Shown: in pieces, positions 1-6,961 of the stretch | Numbering within the stretch: position 1 is the first letter of the stretch | Layout of the letters: every line of letters begins with the position of its first letter | Origin: Poseidonibacter ostreae | Lineage (GTDB): Bacteria > Campylobacterota > Campylobacteria > Campylobacterales > Arcobacteraceae | Reading direction: 5' to 3' | NCBI RefSeq assembly: GCF_009208055.1 | Contig: NZ_WFKI01000054.1 | Location: 1 to 16,025, forward strand | DNA length: 16,025 nucleotides | The notes under the pieces: generated by a model | Told to the model about the DNA's origin: nothing | Seen by the model: the letters and a program-made list of their open reading frames with translations, nothing else | Databases searched by the model: none | Program-made: the position numbers and the translations under genes

Positions 1-90
1 TAATTTATTTATCTATTCATAATAAAGATTTTGAAGTTACATATATAAATGATATTGTAAGATAAATCAAATGATTATAAAGGATAATAA

Positions 91-567
91 ATGACTAATA
101 AAAAAAGATTACATATGCATATAACAGTTGATAATTTAGAAGAAAGTATACATTTTTATAATACACAATTTGATGCAAAACCTACAAAAATAAAAAAAGA
201 TTATGCCCAATGGTTACTAGAAGATATGGCAGTAAACTTTGCAATATCAACAAAAGGTGAGCAAATAGGACTTAATCACTTAGGAGTTCAATATGAAAGC
301 GATGAAGCACTTGCTAGTGCTCAAAAGAGTTTTGAAGATGCTGGAATAAAAGGTAAAGAAGAAGCTGGAGCAATATGCTGTTATAAAGAATCAAATAAGT
401 ACTGGGTAAATGACCCAAGTGGACTAATCTGGGAAAACTACCACTCAATGAGTGATGTAGAAGTTTATGGAGATAATGAACATAGTGAATGTTGTACTCC
501 AACATTTAATGATGATAAAAAGAAAGCAGCATTTTCTATTGCAAAACCTAGTGAGGGTTGTTGTTAA
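91..567 (+). CDS. ArsI/CadI-family VOC metalloenzyme (putative C-As lyase or heavy-metal resistance protein)
   Basis: This 158-residue protein has the vicinal-oxygen-chelate (glyoxalase/dioxygenase) fold pattern. It opens with KKRLHMHITVDNLEESIHFY and has likely metal ligands at His8 or His10, His63 and Glu115. A vicinal cysteine pair at Cys96-Cys97 (GAICCYKES) is followed by KYWVNDPSGLIWE. In ArsI, the Fe(II) lyase that cleaves the C-As bond of methylarsenite, a Cys96-Cys97 pair binds trivalent arsenic, and the same spacing is seen here; CadI is a close relative induced by cadmium. An extra tail from about residue 125 adds two more pairs, Cys134-Cys135 and Cys157-Cys158 at the very C terminus, suggesting additional soft-metal binding. 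An AAAGGA ribosome site lies 7 bases before the ATG. No arsR, arsB or arsM is visible, so substrate and inducer are inferred. The VOC call is firm; the choice between ArsI and CadI is open. Confidence 0.82.
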   Translation: MTNKKRLHMHITVDNLEESIHFYNTQFDAKPTKIKKDYAQWLLEDMAVNFAISTKGEQIGLNHLGVQYESDEALASAQKSFEDAGIKGKEEAGAICCYKESNKYWVNDPSGLIWENYHSMSDVEVYGDNEHSECCTPTFNDDKKKAAFSIAKPSEGCC

Positions 568-632
568 TAAGGTATTACAAAATTTTGATACAATGATTTT
601 TAGATTTTTATCATCACAAATCAAGGAAAAAA

Positions 633-1001
633 ATGAAAAAGAAGTTAAATGTACTAGGTGGTACGCTAGAACCTTGTAGTGTAAATCCACTAACTGGATT
701 CTATCGAGATGGCTGTTGTTTTTCTGGAAAAGATAATGACGGTGTTCATGCTGTTTGTATTTACGCAACTAAAGAGTTTTTAGAATATTCTAAAAAAGCG
801 GGTAATGATCTTTCAACTCCAGTACCTGAATATAATTTCCCAGGTGTTAAACCAGGAGAAAGTTGGTGTTTAGGTGGATATAGTTTTGTAAAAGCACATC
901 ATGAGGGTAAAGCACCTAAGATATTTATACATTCTACACATGAACGTATTTTAGAACTCATTGATTTAGAAACATTAAAATCTTACGCTGTTGATTTATA
1001 A
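633..1001 (+). CDS. DUF2237 family cysteine-rich protein
   Basis: This 122-residue protein has the DUF2237 signature: NVLGGTLEPCSVNPLTGFYR near the N terminus, then DGCC (Cys28-Cys29), VCIYATKEFLEYSK with Cys42, GNDLSTPVPEYNFPG, and PGESWCLGGYSFVKA with Cys79. Family members are small and of unknown biochemical function; the conserved cysteines suggest metal binding or redox chemistry, which is inference. The gene follows the ArsI/CadI-like gene after 65 bases on the same strand, and AAGG lies about 6 bases before the ATG, so the two could be co-transcribed and share a role in metal or metalloid stress. No signal peptide or membrane segment is seen. Length is normal for the family. An imperfect dyad (TGAT, 12 bases, ATCA) lies in the gap and could hold a separate promoter, but I see no convincing one. 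Confidence 0.8.
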   Translation: MKKKLNVLGGTLEPCSVNPLTGFYRDGCCFSGKDNDGVHAVCIYATKEFLEYSKKAGNDLSTPVPEYNFPGVKPGESWCLGGYSFVKAHHEGKAPKIFIHSTHERILELIDLETLKSYAVDL

Positions 1002-1017
1002 GATAAGAAGTAAGAAA

Positions 1018-1204
1018 TTAGTTAATATAATCTTTTACTTCTAGTGTTTTTCTTTCTAATTCATCTAATTCATTAATTCTAAAGTAATTGATTTATCCAT
1101 AAATCACTGTTTTCTGTTTGAGTATCTTTTGAATAACTTCCAAAAAGCCCTAAATATATAGAGATTATTGCAGTTTGTAGCAGATGGTATTTATCTGTTA
1201 TCTT
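1018..1204 (-). pseudogene. Frameshifted remnant of a MNT-type nucleotidyltransferase (MntA-like antitoxin)
   Basis: Read on the minus strand from 1204 downward, the frame gives a hydrophobic stretch then LGLFGSYSKDTQTENSDLWI and stops at about 1100. A -1 shift near 1090 joins it to YFRINELDELERKTLEVKDYIN and a TAA stop at 1020-1018. The LFGS-Y-(9)-SD spacing resembles the GSxxxG...SDxD nucleotidyl-transfer signature of minimal nucleotidyltransferases (MntA, the antitoxin partner of HepT). The second Asp of the DxD pair is replaced (SDLW) and the Gly of GSxxxG is Asp. There is no start codon and no partner gene. The length and the loss of catalytic residues mark it as decayed. Family assignment rests on a short motif, so confidence is moderate. 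Confidence 0.45.
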
Positions 1205-1222
1205 TTAGATGAAATAATTAGG

Positions 1223-1228
1223 TATACT
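1223..1228 (+). promoter_or_regulatory. Candidate -10 element for the mcrC operon
   Basis: TATACT follows AT-rich sequence and is about 83 bases before the mcrC start. No good -35 hexamer lies 17 bases upstream, which is usual for Campylobacterota, where the -10 box dominates. Weak evidence, based only on motif match and position. Confidence 0.35.
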
Positions 1229-1310
1229 GTCCCCGCAATTTTAAATAACCTACTTATATGCTAACTTCTACTATCATTAATAATCACAGAATATTTAAAG
1301 AAGTATATAA

Positions 1311-2435
1311 ATGAATTATCTTTATGAAAATCAAAATATCCCAGAGAATTTAGAAATCCATATTAAGGACAATAAATCTTTATACCCTTACTTTGAAATG
1401 AATTTTGATGGAATCAAGCCTAAAAATAGATGTGGGTTTTTATCAATTGAAAATGAGAACTATTTTATTATTCCAAAAATATCAAATGAAAATGAAGATA
1501 ATCTAAATATATTTATCTATATGATTCTAAAAGCTTATGATATAAAAATATCAAATAAAGATCTTGCTAATTTTGACCAAACAAAATTTAAATATATGGA
1601 GTTTTTCATTAGGTATTTTTCAGATATTTTATTTAATGAACTTAAAAGAGGTATTCATAAAACCTATATAACAAAACAAGAAAACCTAAAAGTTCTAAAA
1701 GGTAAATATTTACTAGAAAAGAACTTCCAAAACTTCTATCATATGAATATCTACTGTGAATTTGATGAGTTTTCAATTGACAATGAATTAAATAGATTTT
1801 TTCTTTATGCAATAAAAATATTTAAAAGATATAGTACTTATTCAAACTTACATAAATGTGAAGCTGTATTTGATGAAGTTGAATACTCTCACATAGATAT
1901 TAATAGATTAAGAATCAAATTTGATAGATTAAATCATAGATTTGAAAAACCTTTTAAAATAGCATTAAAGATACTTAAAAAACTTTCACCACTTGTTAAT
2001 AATTCTGATACAAAAAGTTTTGCTTTTCTTTTTGATATGAGTGAAGTTTTTGAGAAATTTATAGGAAATATTTATAAAGAAATAGATTCAAATACATCCT
2101 TACAATGCGAAAAGAATTATGGAAATTTAAAACTAAAACCAGATATTAAAACTTCAAATCAAATTATTGATACAAAATATAAACTTGTAAAAAACAAAAA
2201 AGATTTAAAAACTCATGATAAATATCAAATGTTTACTTATGGAATAAACTTTGGGATTAGAAATACAATGCTTTTATATCCTAAACATTTATTAAATGTT
2301 AATGAGGATTTAAAACTGGGAATTAATGAAAATTTAGTTAGGTTGAAAATGAAAAGCATTGACTTAAAATGTGATGATATTGGATATGAAAACTATATAA
2401 AAGAGGTAAATACTAGGATTAGGGAAATTAAATGA
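1311..2435 (+). CDS. mcrC: McrC-like PD-(D/E)xK endonuclease subunit of a McrBC-type restriction system
   Basis: This 374-residue protein matches the McrC family, the nuclease subunit that works with the McrB GTPase motor in type IV restriction of modified DNA. Visible family marks are KGKYLLEKNF (residues 130-139), DEFSIDNELNRFF (152-164), and the FLFDMSEVFEKFIGNIY block (239-255). The nuclease motif is KLKPDI...IIDTKYK, with Asp278, Asp287 and Lys289 as the likely catalytic triad. The core therefore looks intact and the length is normal. The stop codon TGA overlaps the next start (ATGA), so translation is coupled to the DUF1016 gene. The ribosome site is a weak AAAGAAG. It is odd that mcrC is the first gene and is separated from mcrB by another nuclease gene; in E. 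coli mcrB precedes mcrC directly. Confidence 0.88.
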   Translation: MNYLYENQNIPENLEIHIKDNKSLYPYFEMNFDGIKPKNRCGFLSIENENYFIIPKISNENEDNLNIFIYMILKAYDIKISNKDLANFDQTKFKYMEFFIRYFSDILFNELKRGIHKTYITKQENLKVLKGKYLLEKNFQNFYHMNIYCEFDEFSIDNELNRFFLYAIKIFKRYSTYSNLHKCEAVFDEVEYSHIDINRLRIKFDRLNHRFEKPFKIALKILKKLSPLVNNSDTKSFAFLFDMSEVFEKFIGNIYKEIDSNTSLQCEKNYGNLKLKPDIKTSNQIIDTKYKLVKNKKDLKTHDKYQMFTYGINFGIRNTMLLYPKHLLNVNEDLKLGINENLVRLKMKSIDLKCDDIGYENYIKEVNTRIREIK

Positions 2436-3424
2436 AATTAACAGATAATCAATTTTATAAAGATATAAAAGACTTACTAAACAATGCCAGAAGCAAGGTA
2501 TATCAAACTATAAATATAACTATGACAAAGACTTATTTTGAAGTAGGTAAAAGAATTGTAGAAGAAGAACAAGGCGGAGAAAAAAGAGCACAATATGGAA
2601 AAGCTTTAATACAAAACTTATCTAAAGAGCTTATAAAAGATTTTGGAAAAGGTTTCTCCGAGCAAAATTTAAAAAATATGAGACAATTTTATTTAGTCTA
2701 TGAAAAAAGACAGACAGCGTCTAGCGAATTTAAATTAAGCTGGTCACACTATATATTTTTAACAAGAATTGAAAATATTGATGAAAGAAACTTTTATGAA
2801 ATTGAAGCACTTGAAGATGCATGGAGTTTAAGAGAATTAAAAAGACAATTTAATAGTGGACTTTTTGAAAGATTAGCTTTAAGTAAAGACAAGTCAAAAG
2901 TAAAAGAGTTATCTTCAAAAGGTCAAGCTATTGAAAAAATTGATGATATGATAAAAGATCCATATATTTTAGAGTTTGTTGGGCTTCCTGAAGTTTTAAG
3001 TTATACTGAAAGTGAACTAGAGCAAAAATTAATCGATAAGTTAGAGAATTTTTTATTAGAACTATGAAAAGGTTTTACTTTTGTATCAAGGCAAAAAAGA
3101 TTAACAATTGATGAAAAACACTTTAGAGTTGATTTAGTTTTTTACAATAGATTTTTAAAATCTTTTGTAATAATTGATTTAAAAATTGGTGAACTAAAAC
3201 ATCAAGATATAGGTCAAATGATGATGTATGTAAATTATTTTGATAGATATGAAAAAACTGAAGATGAAAATCCAACAGTTGGAATTATTCTTTGCAAAGA
3301 TAAAAGCAAAACTTTGGTTGAATTAACTTTACCAAAAGACAATAATCAAATCTACGCAAGTAAATATTTAACAGTATTACCAGATAAAGAAGAGTTTAAA
3401 AAGTTATTGGAAGAAAGGGAATAG
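2432..3424 (+). pseudogene. DUF1016/YhcG-type PD-(D/E)xK nuclease interrupted by one in-frame TGA
   Basis: The frame from the ATG at 2432 to the TAG at 3422 would encode about 330 residues but for a TGA at 3065-3067, after residue 211. Upstream is the DUF1016 N-terminal domain (TYFEVGKRIVEEEQ; GFSEQNLKNMRQFYLVYE; LSWSHYIFLTRI). Immediately downstream and in the same frame comes the nuclease domain: KGFTFVSRQKRLTIDEKHFR, VDLVFYN, SFVIIDLKIGELKH, DIGQMMMYVNYFD. Family members normally read LELGKGF at this point, so the change looks like GGA to TGA, a single substitution. Everything after the stop is undamaged, including the Asp and DLK catalytic residues, which implies a very recent mutation, a sequencing error or readthrough. 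An internal ATG at 3218 could give only 68 residues without the catalytic core. Overlapping starts and stops tie the gene to mcrC and mcrB. YhcG-type proteins are often found with restriction loci. Confidence 0.85.
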
Positions 3425-4942
3425 ATGGAATATCAATCTAAAACTGAACAATATAAAAAATTCTTAGAAAGTTCAAAAACTCAAAAAGGAAATAACTTTA
3501 AAGATAAAACAATTAAAGATCAAATTAAATTTTTATCTGAAGACATACCTAAAAAATTGAACTCCTTTTATAATATAGATACATATCAAAATTTATTTTT
3601 AGAAAAGAATCTACTTGTTATAAAAAATTTAAAAAGTCTTTTTTCTAAAAAAGAAGGAATGGATGAACTCTATAAATGGGATCAAGAAGATTTAGGTAAA
3701 GGAGGTGCAAGTTCTTCATTATTTCAATATATGAAGTTCTTAGAAGACATTGAAACTAAAAAAAATATTTATAAAGAAAGTGAAAAAATGAATATAAAAA
3801 ACATAATACTTTACGGAGCACCAGGAGTTGGGAAAACTCATAATTATAAAAAGCTAATTTCTCTAATTGAACAAGGTCAATCACAAAAAGATATTTTTGA
3901 TTCGATTAAAAAAAATGAATTGTTTAGTAATGAAAATGAAACTTTTAAACAAGTAGAAGAAGAAAAAAGAGTAGAGTTTATTACTTTTCATCAGAGCTTT
4001 GGATATGAAGATTTTATTGAAGGCTTCAGACCACAAGAAAATGGAAATATTGAAATAGAAGATGGTATATTTAAAGTGATTTCAAAAAATGCAAAAAATC
4101 TGTTATTTGAAAATGACACAAAAACAATAAGTTTTGATGATGCATATGATAATTTAAGAGGCATATATCTAGAAAATGGCTTAGATAAAATCTATAGTGT
4201 TTCAAATGTTGAAATTTTAATTCATGAGTTCAAAGAAAATACTATAAAAGTCCAATCTTTAAATGCTAAAGATAAGCAGTACGTTAAAAAAAGTGATTTA
4301 GAAACAGTTGTAAAAGCTTTTATAAAAAATCAAATTGAAAAGCCTGCAGACATAAAGAAATTAGATGTTAAAAAAGATACTATTTCCTTAGCGGGATTAT
4401 ATTATCCTATTGGAAAATTAATTACAAAAATTATGAAAGAAAATCAAGTTTTTGGAAAAGAAGAAAAAAACTTCTATCTTGTAATCGATGAATTAAACAG
4501 AGGAAATATCTCAAAAATCTTTGGTGAACTAATCACACTTATTGAAGAATCAAAAAGAGATGATTATGAAGTAACTCTTCCTTATTCCAAACAGAAGTTT
4601 TCAGTTCCATCAAACCTTTATATAATTGGGACAATGAATACAACAGATAAATCTATTGCTTTAATAGATGTTGCACTTAGAAGGAGATTTACATTTATTA
4701 AAATGCAGCCAAATTCAAATTTAGTATTGCCAAGTTTTAAAACTACATTTGAAAAACTAAATAAAAAAATAAAAAATGATTTAGGAGAAGAGTATCAAAT
4801 AGGTCATAGCTACTTTATGAATATAGATGCATCTGAGCTAGAATTTGTATTAGAATATAAAATTAAACCTCTTTTAGAAGAGTATTATTATGGAGATGAG
4901 GAATTAATTGAAGCTCTAAAAATAATAAATTTAGAAAGTTAA
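3425..4942 (+). CDS. mcrB: McrB-like AAA+ GTPase motor of a McrBC-type restriction system
   Basis: This 505-residue protein has Walker A GAPGVGKT at 131-138, the FITFHQSFGYEDFIEGFRP block (185-203), Walker B YLVIDELNRGN at 351-361, and the McrB signature MNTTDKS (404-410) followed by DVALRRRF with candidate arginine finger and sensor residues. The C terminus (KIKPLLEEYYYGDE) is typical, so the gene is complete. McrB motors use GTP and drive DNA translocation for McrC cleavage. Residues 1-120 form a short helical N-terminal region without a recognised DNA-binding domain. Between the FRP block and Walker B lies a stretch of about 130 residues (220-345) longer than the equivalent part of E. coli McrB. 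The ATG directly follows the TAG of the DUF1016 gene, so expression may depend on translation through that gene. Confidence 0.87.
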   Translation: MEYQSKTEQYKKFLESSKTQKGNNFKDKTIKDQIKFLSEDIPKKLNSFYNIDTYQNLFLEKNLLVIKNLKSLFSKKEGMDELYKWDQEDLGKGGASSSLFQYMKFLEDIETKKNIYKESEKMNIKNIILYGAPGVGKTHNYKKLISLIEQGQSQKDIFDSIKKNELFSNENETFKQVEEEKRVEFITFHQSFGYEDFIEGFRPQENGNIEIEDGIFKVISKNAKNLLFENDTKTISFDDAYDNLRGIYLENGLDKIYSVSNVEILIHEFKENTIKVQSLNAKDKQYVKKSDLETVVKAFIKNQIEKPADIKKLDVKKDTISLAGLYYPIGKLITKIMKENQVFGKEEKNFYLVIDELNRGNISKIFGELITLIEESKRDDYEVTLPYSKQKFSVPSNLYIIGTMNTTDKSIALIDVALRRRFTFIKMQPNSNLVLPSFKTTFEKLNKKIKNDLGEEYQIGHSYFMNIDASELEFVLEYKIKPLLEEYYYGDEELIEALKIINLES

Positions 4943-5019
4943 TTAAGAAACTAGTATTAACTCAGAATAGTAAATTTTTTCAAAGAGATTGCAAGAACAA
5001 GTTAAAGGCCAGAGGAAAA

Positions 5020-5038
5020 CTTGTGCCACTGGCACAAG
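5020..5038 (-). terminator. 8-bp perfect hairpin, possible terminator of the flavoprotein operon
   Basis: CTTGTGCC and GGCACAAG form a perfect 8-bp stem with a 3-base loop. Read on the minus strand it is followed by TTTT, so it could end transcripts from the 5092-6644 operon. On the plus strand there is no T tract after it, so it is less likely to end the mcrBC transcript by the standard mechanism. Confidence 0.45.
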
Positions 5039-5058
5039 GCAAACTGTGCGCGTATTTC

Positions 5059-5082
5059 AATTCCGACGATAACGCCGAAATT
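5059..5082. repeat. Imperfect palindrome in a GC-richer islet
   Basis: AATT-C-CGACG-ATAA-CGCCG-A-AATT folds into a stem with two single mismatches and a four-base loop. Together with the hairpin at 5020-5038 and GTGCGCG at 5046-5052 it makes the segment of about 5005-5080 clearly richer in G and C than any flanking DNA. Function is unknown. Confidence 0.4.
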
Positions 5083-5091
5083 TATCAAAAG

Positions 5092-6324
5092 TTACGACTT
5101 TTTAACTAATGATTTTCCAGCTAGATAACCACTAGCCCACGCAAACTGCAGATTAAACCCACCCCTATTTCCAACGATATCTAAAACCTCACCTGCAAAG
5201 TATAAATTTTTGCATTTTTTGCTTTCATAAGTTCTATTATCTACCTCATCTGTACGAACTCCACCACCACTAGCTTCCGCATGTCCGAAGCCTTGTGTAT
5301 CTGTGATTTTTAGTTTCCATTGGTTTAGTTGATATGAGATTGCTTTGATTTGTTTTGCATTTACTTGTTCTGCTTTTGTATCTTCTTGTATTTTACATAT
5401 TTCTAGTAAAACTGGCGCTATTTTATTTGAAATCATTCCTGTTAGAATATCTAGTGCTTTTTGTTTTGGTGCAGTTTTAAACAGACTTTGTATTTGGTCG
5501 CTCAGATCATTTCTATGTAATTTTGGAAAAAAGTTAATAGCTATTTTCACATCTTGATAAAGACTTAGATTATATGCTGCTACTTGTGAGATATCTAAGA
5601 TAGCAAAACCTGATACTCCATACTTAGTAAACAATACATCTCCAAATATCTCTTGTTCTAATTGTCCATTTATAAAAAGACTTACATTGCACTCTTTTTT
5701 AACACCTTGCATTCTACTATGATATGTTACATCTGTATGAAGTCCTACAAGTGATGGATATGTTGGATTGAAGCTGTGTTCAAATTTTGAAGCAAAATCT
5801 AATCCTGATTCATTTGCATTTAGTTGTGGTGCTGCTCCTAAACCATTTGAAATAAGTACTTTATCATACTGAGTGTATTCTTTATCTGCAGTTTTAATTG
5901 AAAACTTTTCATTCTCTTTATTGATGTCTTTTATCAAAGAGTCTAAATAGACTTTAACGCCTAAAGAATCAAGTGTAAGCTCAAGTAGTCTTGTAACTGA
6001 TTTAGCTTCATTTGATAATGGATATACTTTATTTGTCTCTTTTATATCAAGTAATAAACCAATTGATTTACAGAACTTCTCAAAAGCTTTAAAATCAAAC
6101 TCTTTTAAAGCATAAGTTGTAAAATCTGGGTTTTCACCTAAATAGTTTTTGGGAGTTACATGTGAATTAGAGATATTACATCTTCCATTTCCACTAGCTA
6201 GTATCTTTTTTCCAATACCTTTGTTTGCATCAAATAAATCAACTTGAATATTTTTGTTTAATCTCTTAGCAGTTATTGCGGCTATTATACCAGCAGCCCC
6301 TGCTCCTATTATTGCTATTTTCAA
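5092..6324 (-). CDS. HI0933/YhiN-type NAD(P)/FAD-dependent oxidoreductase (flavoprotein)
   Basis: This predicted FAD protein of about 410 residues belongs to the HI0933/YhiN family (TIGR00275-like). The N terminus carries the dinucleotide-binding GAGAAG motif (residues 7-12), followed by GIGKKILASGNGRCNISN, the family hallmark. The C terminus has the FAD-binding GFGHAEASGGGV and the NLYFAGEVLDIVGNRGGFNL blocks. Cellular function and substrate of the family are not established. I choose TTG at 6324 as start because it places KIAIIGAGAAG at the true N terminus and has AAGG 7 bases upstream; the in-frame ATG at 6354 would add MACSILLRYK, lacks a comparable site, and overlaps the preceding cupin gene. 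It lies 8 bases after the cupin stop, forming a two-gene minus-strand operon convergent with mcrB. Confidence 0.85.
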   Translation of the reverse strand: MKIAIIGAGAAGIIAAITAKRLNKNIQVDLFDANKGIGKKILASGNGRCNISNSHVTPKNYLGENPDFTTYALKEFDFKAFEKFCKSIGLLLDIKETNKVYPLSNEAKSVTRLLELTLDSLGVKVYLDSLIKDINKENEKFSIKTADKEYTQYDKVLISNGLGAAPQLNANESGLDFASKFEHSFNPTYPSLVGLHTDVTYHSRMQGVKKECNVSLFINGQLEQEIFGDVLFTKYGVSGFAILDISQVAAYNLSLYQDVKIAINFFPKLHRNDLSDQIQSLFKTAPKQKALDILTGMISNKIAPVLLEICKIQEDTKAEQVNAKQIKAISYQLNQWKLKITDTQGFGHAEASGGGVRTDEVDNRTYESKKCKNLYFAGEVLDIVGNRGGFNLQFAWASGYLAGKSLVKKS

Positions 6325-6332
6325 TTTATACC

Positions 6333-6644
6333 TTAGTAGAATACTGCAAGCCATATAGTTGGCTCATCTTTATTTGTGTATTTTACCCTATGTTTTGTAA
6401 AAGCTTTTATATTTATATAATCACCCTCTTTAAGTTCTATGTCTGAATGTTCATACTCTATAATTGCATTTCCTTTTAAGATAAGTACAAATTCATTCTT
6501 TTCTTGTTCATACCAAAAGTTTATGGGTGAGCTTTGTCCATTTGATACTATTTTTTCTATTTTAATCTTGTCATTTTTTAGTAAATCAAAGAATTGTTCT
6601 TTATTCTTATCTATTATAATATTTTCAAATACGTTTTTTTTCAT
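6333..6644 (-). CDS. Small cupin-domain protein
   Basis: This 103-residue single-domain cupin has the two conserved strands visible as NEFVLILKGNAIIEYE (residues 50-65) and LKEGDYINIKAFTKHRVKYT (71-90). The usual GDYINI-x4-H pattern gives His85 as a probable metal ligand, while the first motif lacks the two histidines of classical cupins and has Glu51 instead. Bound metal and reaction are unknown. The start is supported by AAGG 9 bases upstream. A TATAAT box 25-30 bases before the ATG is a likely promoter. The stop is just before the TTG of the flavoprotein gene, so they are probably co-transcribed. It is complete and shows no sign of damage. Confidence 0.83.
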   Translation of the reverse strand: MKKNVFENIIIDKNKEQFFDLLKNDKIKIEKIVSNGQSSPINFWYEQEKNEFVLILKGNAIIEYEHSDIELKEGDYINIKAFTKHRVKYTNKDEPTIWLAVFY

Positions 6645-6668
6645 CTTTTTTGCCTTTTTAATAGTAAA

Positions 6669-6674
6669 ATTATA
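6669..6674 (-). promoter_or_regulatory. Candidate -10 box (TATAAT) of the cupin-flavoprotein operon
   Basis: On the minus strand the sequence AGCTATAATTTTACT places a consensus TATAAT 24 bases before the cupin ATG. No -35 consensus is present, as is common in Campylobacterota. Leader length would be about 18 bases. Confidence 0.5.
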
Positions 6675-6772
6675 GCTATTTTTTTTAATATTTCCTAAAT
6701 TAATACCATACTAGTTTAATATACTTTAAAAATTTACCTACTTTTTGAAGAAATTTTAAAATTTTTTCTTTT

Positions 6773-6786
6773 TTAATCATGATTAA
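6773..6786. promoter_or_regulatory. Perfect 14-bp palindrome TTAATCATGATTAA
   Basis: A perfect dyad about 200 bases before metY and about 130 bases before the cupin start. It could be a regulator site, but AT-rich palindromes arise by chance in such DNA. Confidence 0.3.
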
Positions 6787-6913
6787 TTAATTTAATCTTA
6801 AATAGCTCAACAACTCCTATTTTATAGAGGATTATGAATAAAAATAAATTTTATTTATTTTAAAATATAATCTTTTTTTATTAAATACAAGTAATTTTAT
6901 ATAGAATATTTTA

Positions 6914-6927
6914 TTAATTGCAATTAA
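6914..6927. promoter_or_regulatory. Perfect 14-bp palindrome TTAATTGCAATTAA just upstream of the metY -35
   Basis: The dyad ends 5 bases before the -35 hexamer of the metY promoter, a typical place for an activator or a repressor that contacts the promoter edge. The adjacent Rrf2 gene is the obvious candidate binder; this is inference. Confidence 0.4.
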
Positions 6928-6932
6928 ATCAC

Positions 6933-6961
6933 TTGACATTAAAAACAAAACATTCTATACT
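6933..6961 (+). promoter_or_regulatory. Sigma70-type promoter of metY (TTGACA-17-TATACT)
   Basis: A perfect TTGACA (6933-6938) is separated by exactly 17 bases from TATACT (6956-6961). Predicted transcription start is near 6968, giving a leader of roughly 28 bases with AAGG before the ATG at 6996. A full -35 is unusual for this phylum, so this should be a strong or repressed promoter. Confidence 0.8.

Larger units (their letters stand above)
1002..1310. other. Intergenic region between the DUF2237 gene and the mcrC operon
   Basis: This 309-base stretch contains the frameshifted minus-strand remnant in its left two thirds and the presumed promoter and leader of the mcrC operon in its right third. 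I see no RNA gene or IS element in it. Confidence 0.6.

Noticed and set aside
3065..3067. UGA read as Gly (code 25) or selenocysteine
   Set aside because: Other genes in the window end in TGA or use GGA for Gly normally, and mcrC itself stops with TGA. Relatives have Gly, not Cys, at this position, and no convincing SECIS-like hairpin follows.
3218..3424. Independent 68-residue gene starting at ATG 3218
   Set aside because: It is the in-frame tail of the DUF1016 nuclease domain, with no ribosome site of its own and without the catalytic residues.
5001..5080. Integron attC-like site (GTTAAAG ... ATAACGCC about 70 bases apart)
   Set aside because: The two boxes face the wrong way for one attC (GTT first, AAC last) and the flanks do not match the core consensus.
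5345..5557. 70-residue plus-strand frame inside the flavoprotein gene
   Set aside because: It is antisense to conserved flavoprotein coding sequence and has no ribosome site or family match.
6745..6776. AT-only hairpin followed by T run (GAAGAAATTT...) as a terminator
   Set aside because: No upstream plus-strand transcript needs ending here, and pure A/T stems are expected by chance in this region.
6834..6863. 9-codon leader peptide behind GAGGATT upstream of metY
   Set aside because: It lies upstream of the predicted metY promoter and contains no Cys or extra Met codons.
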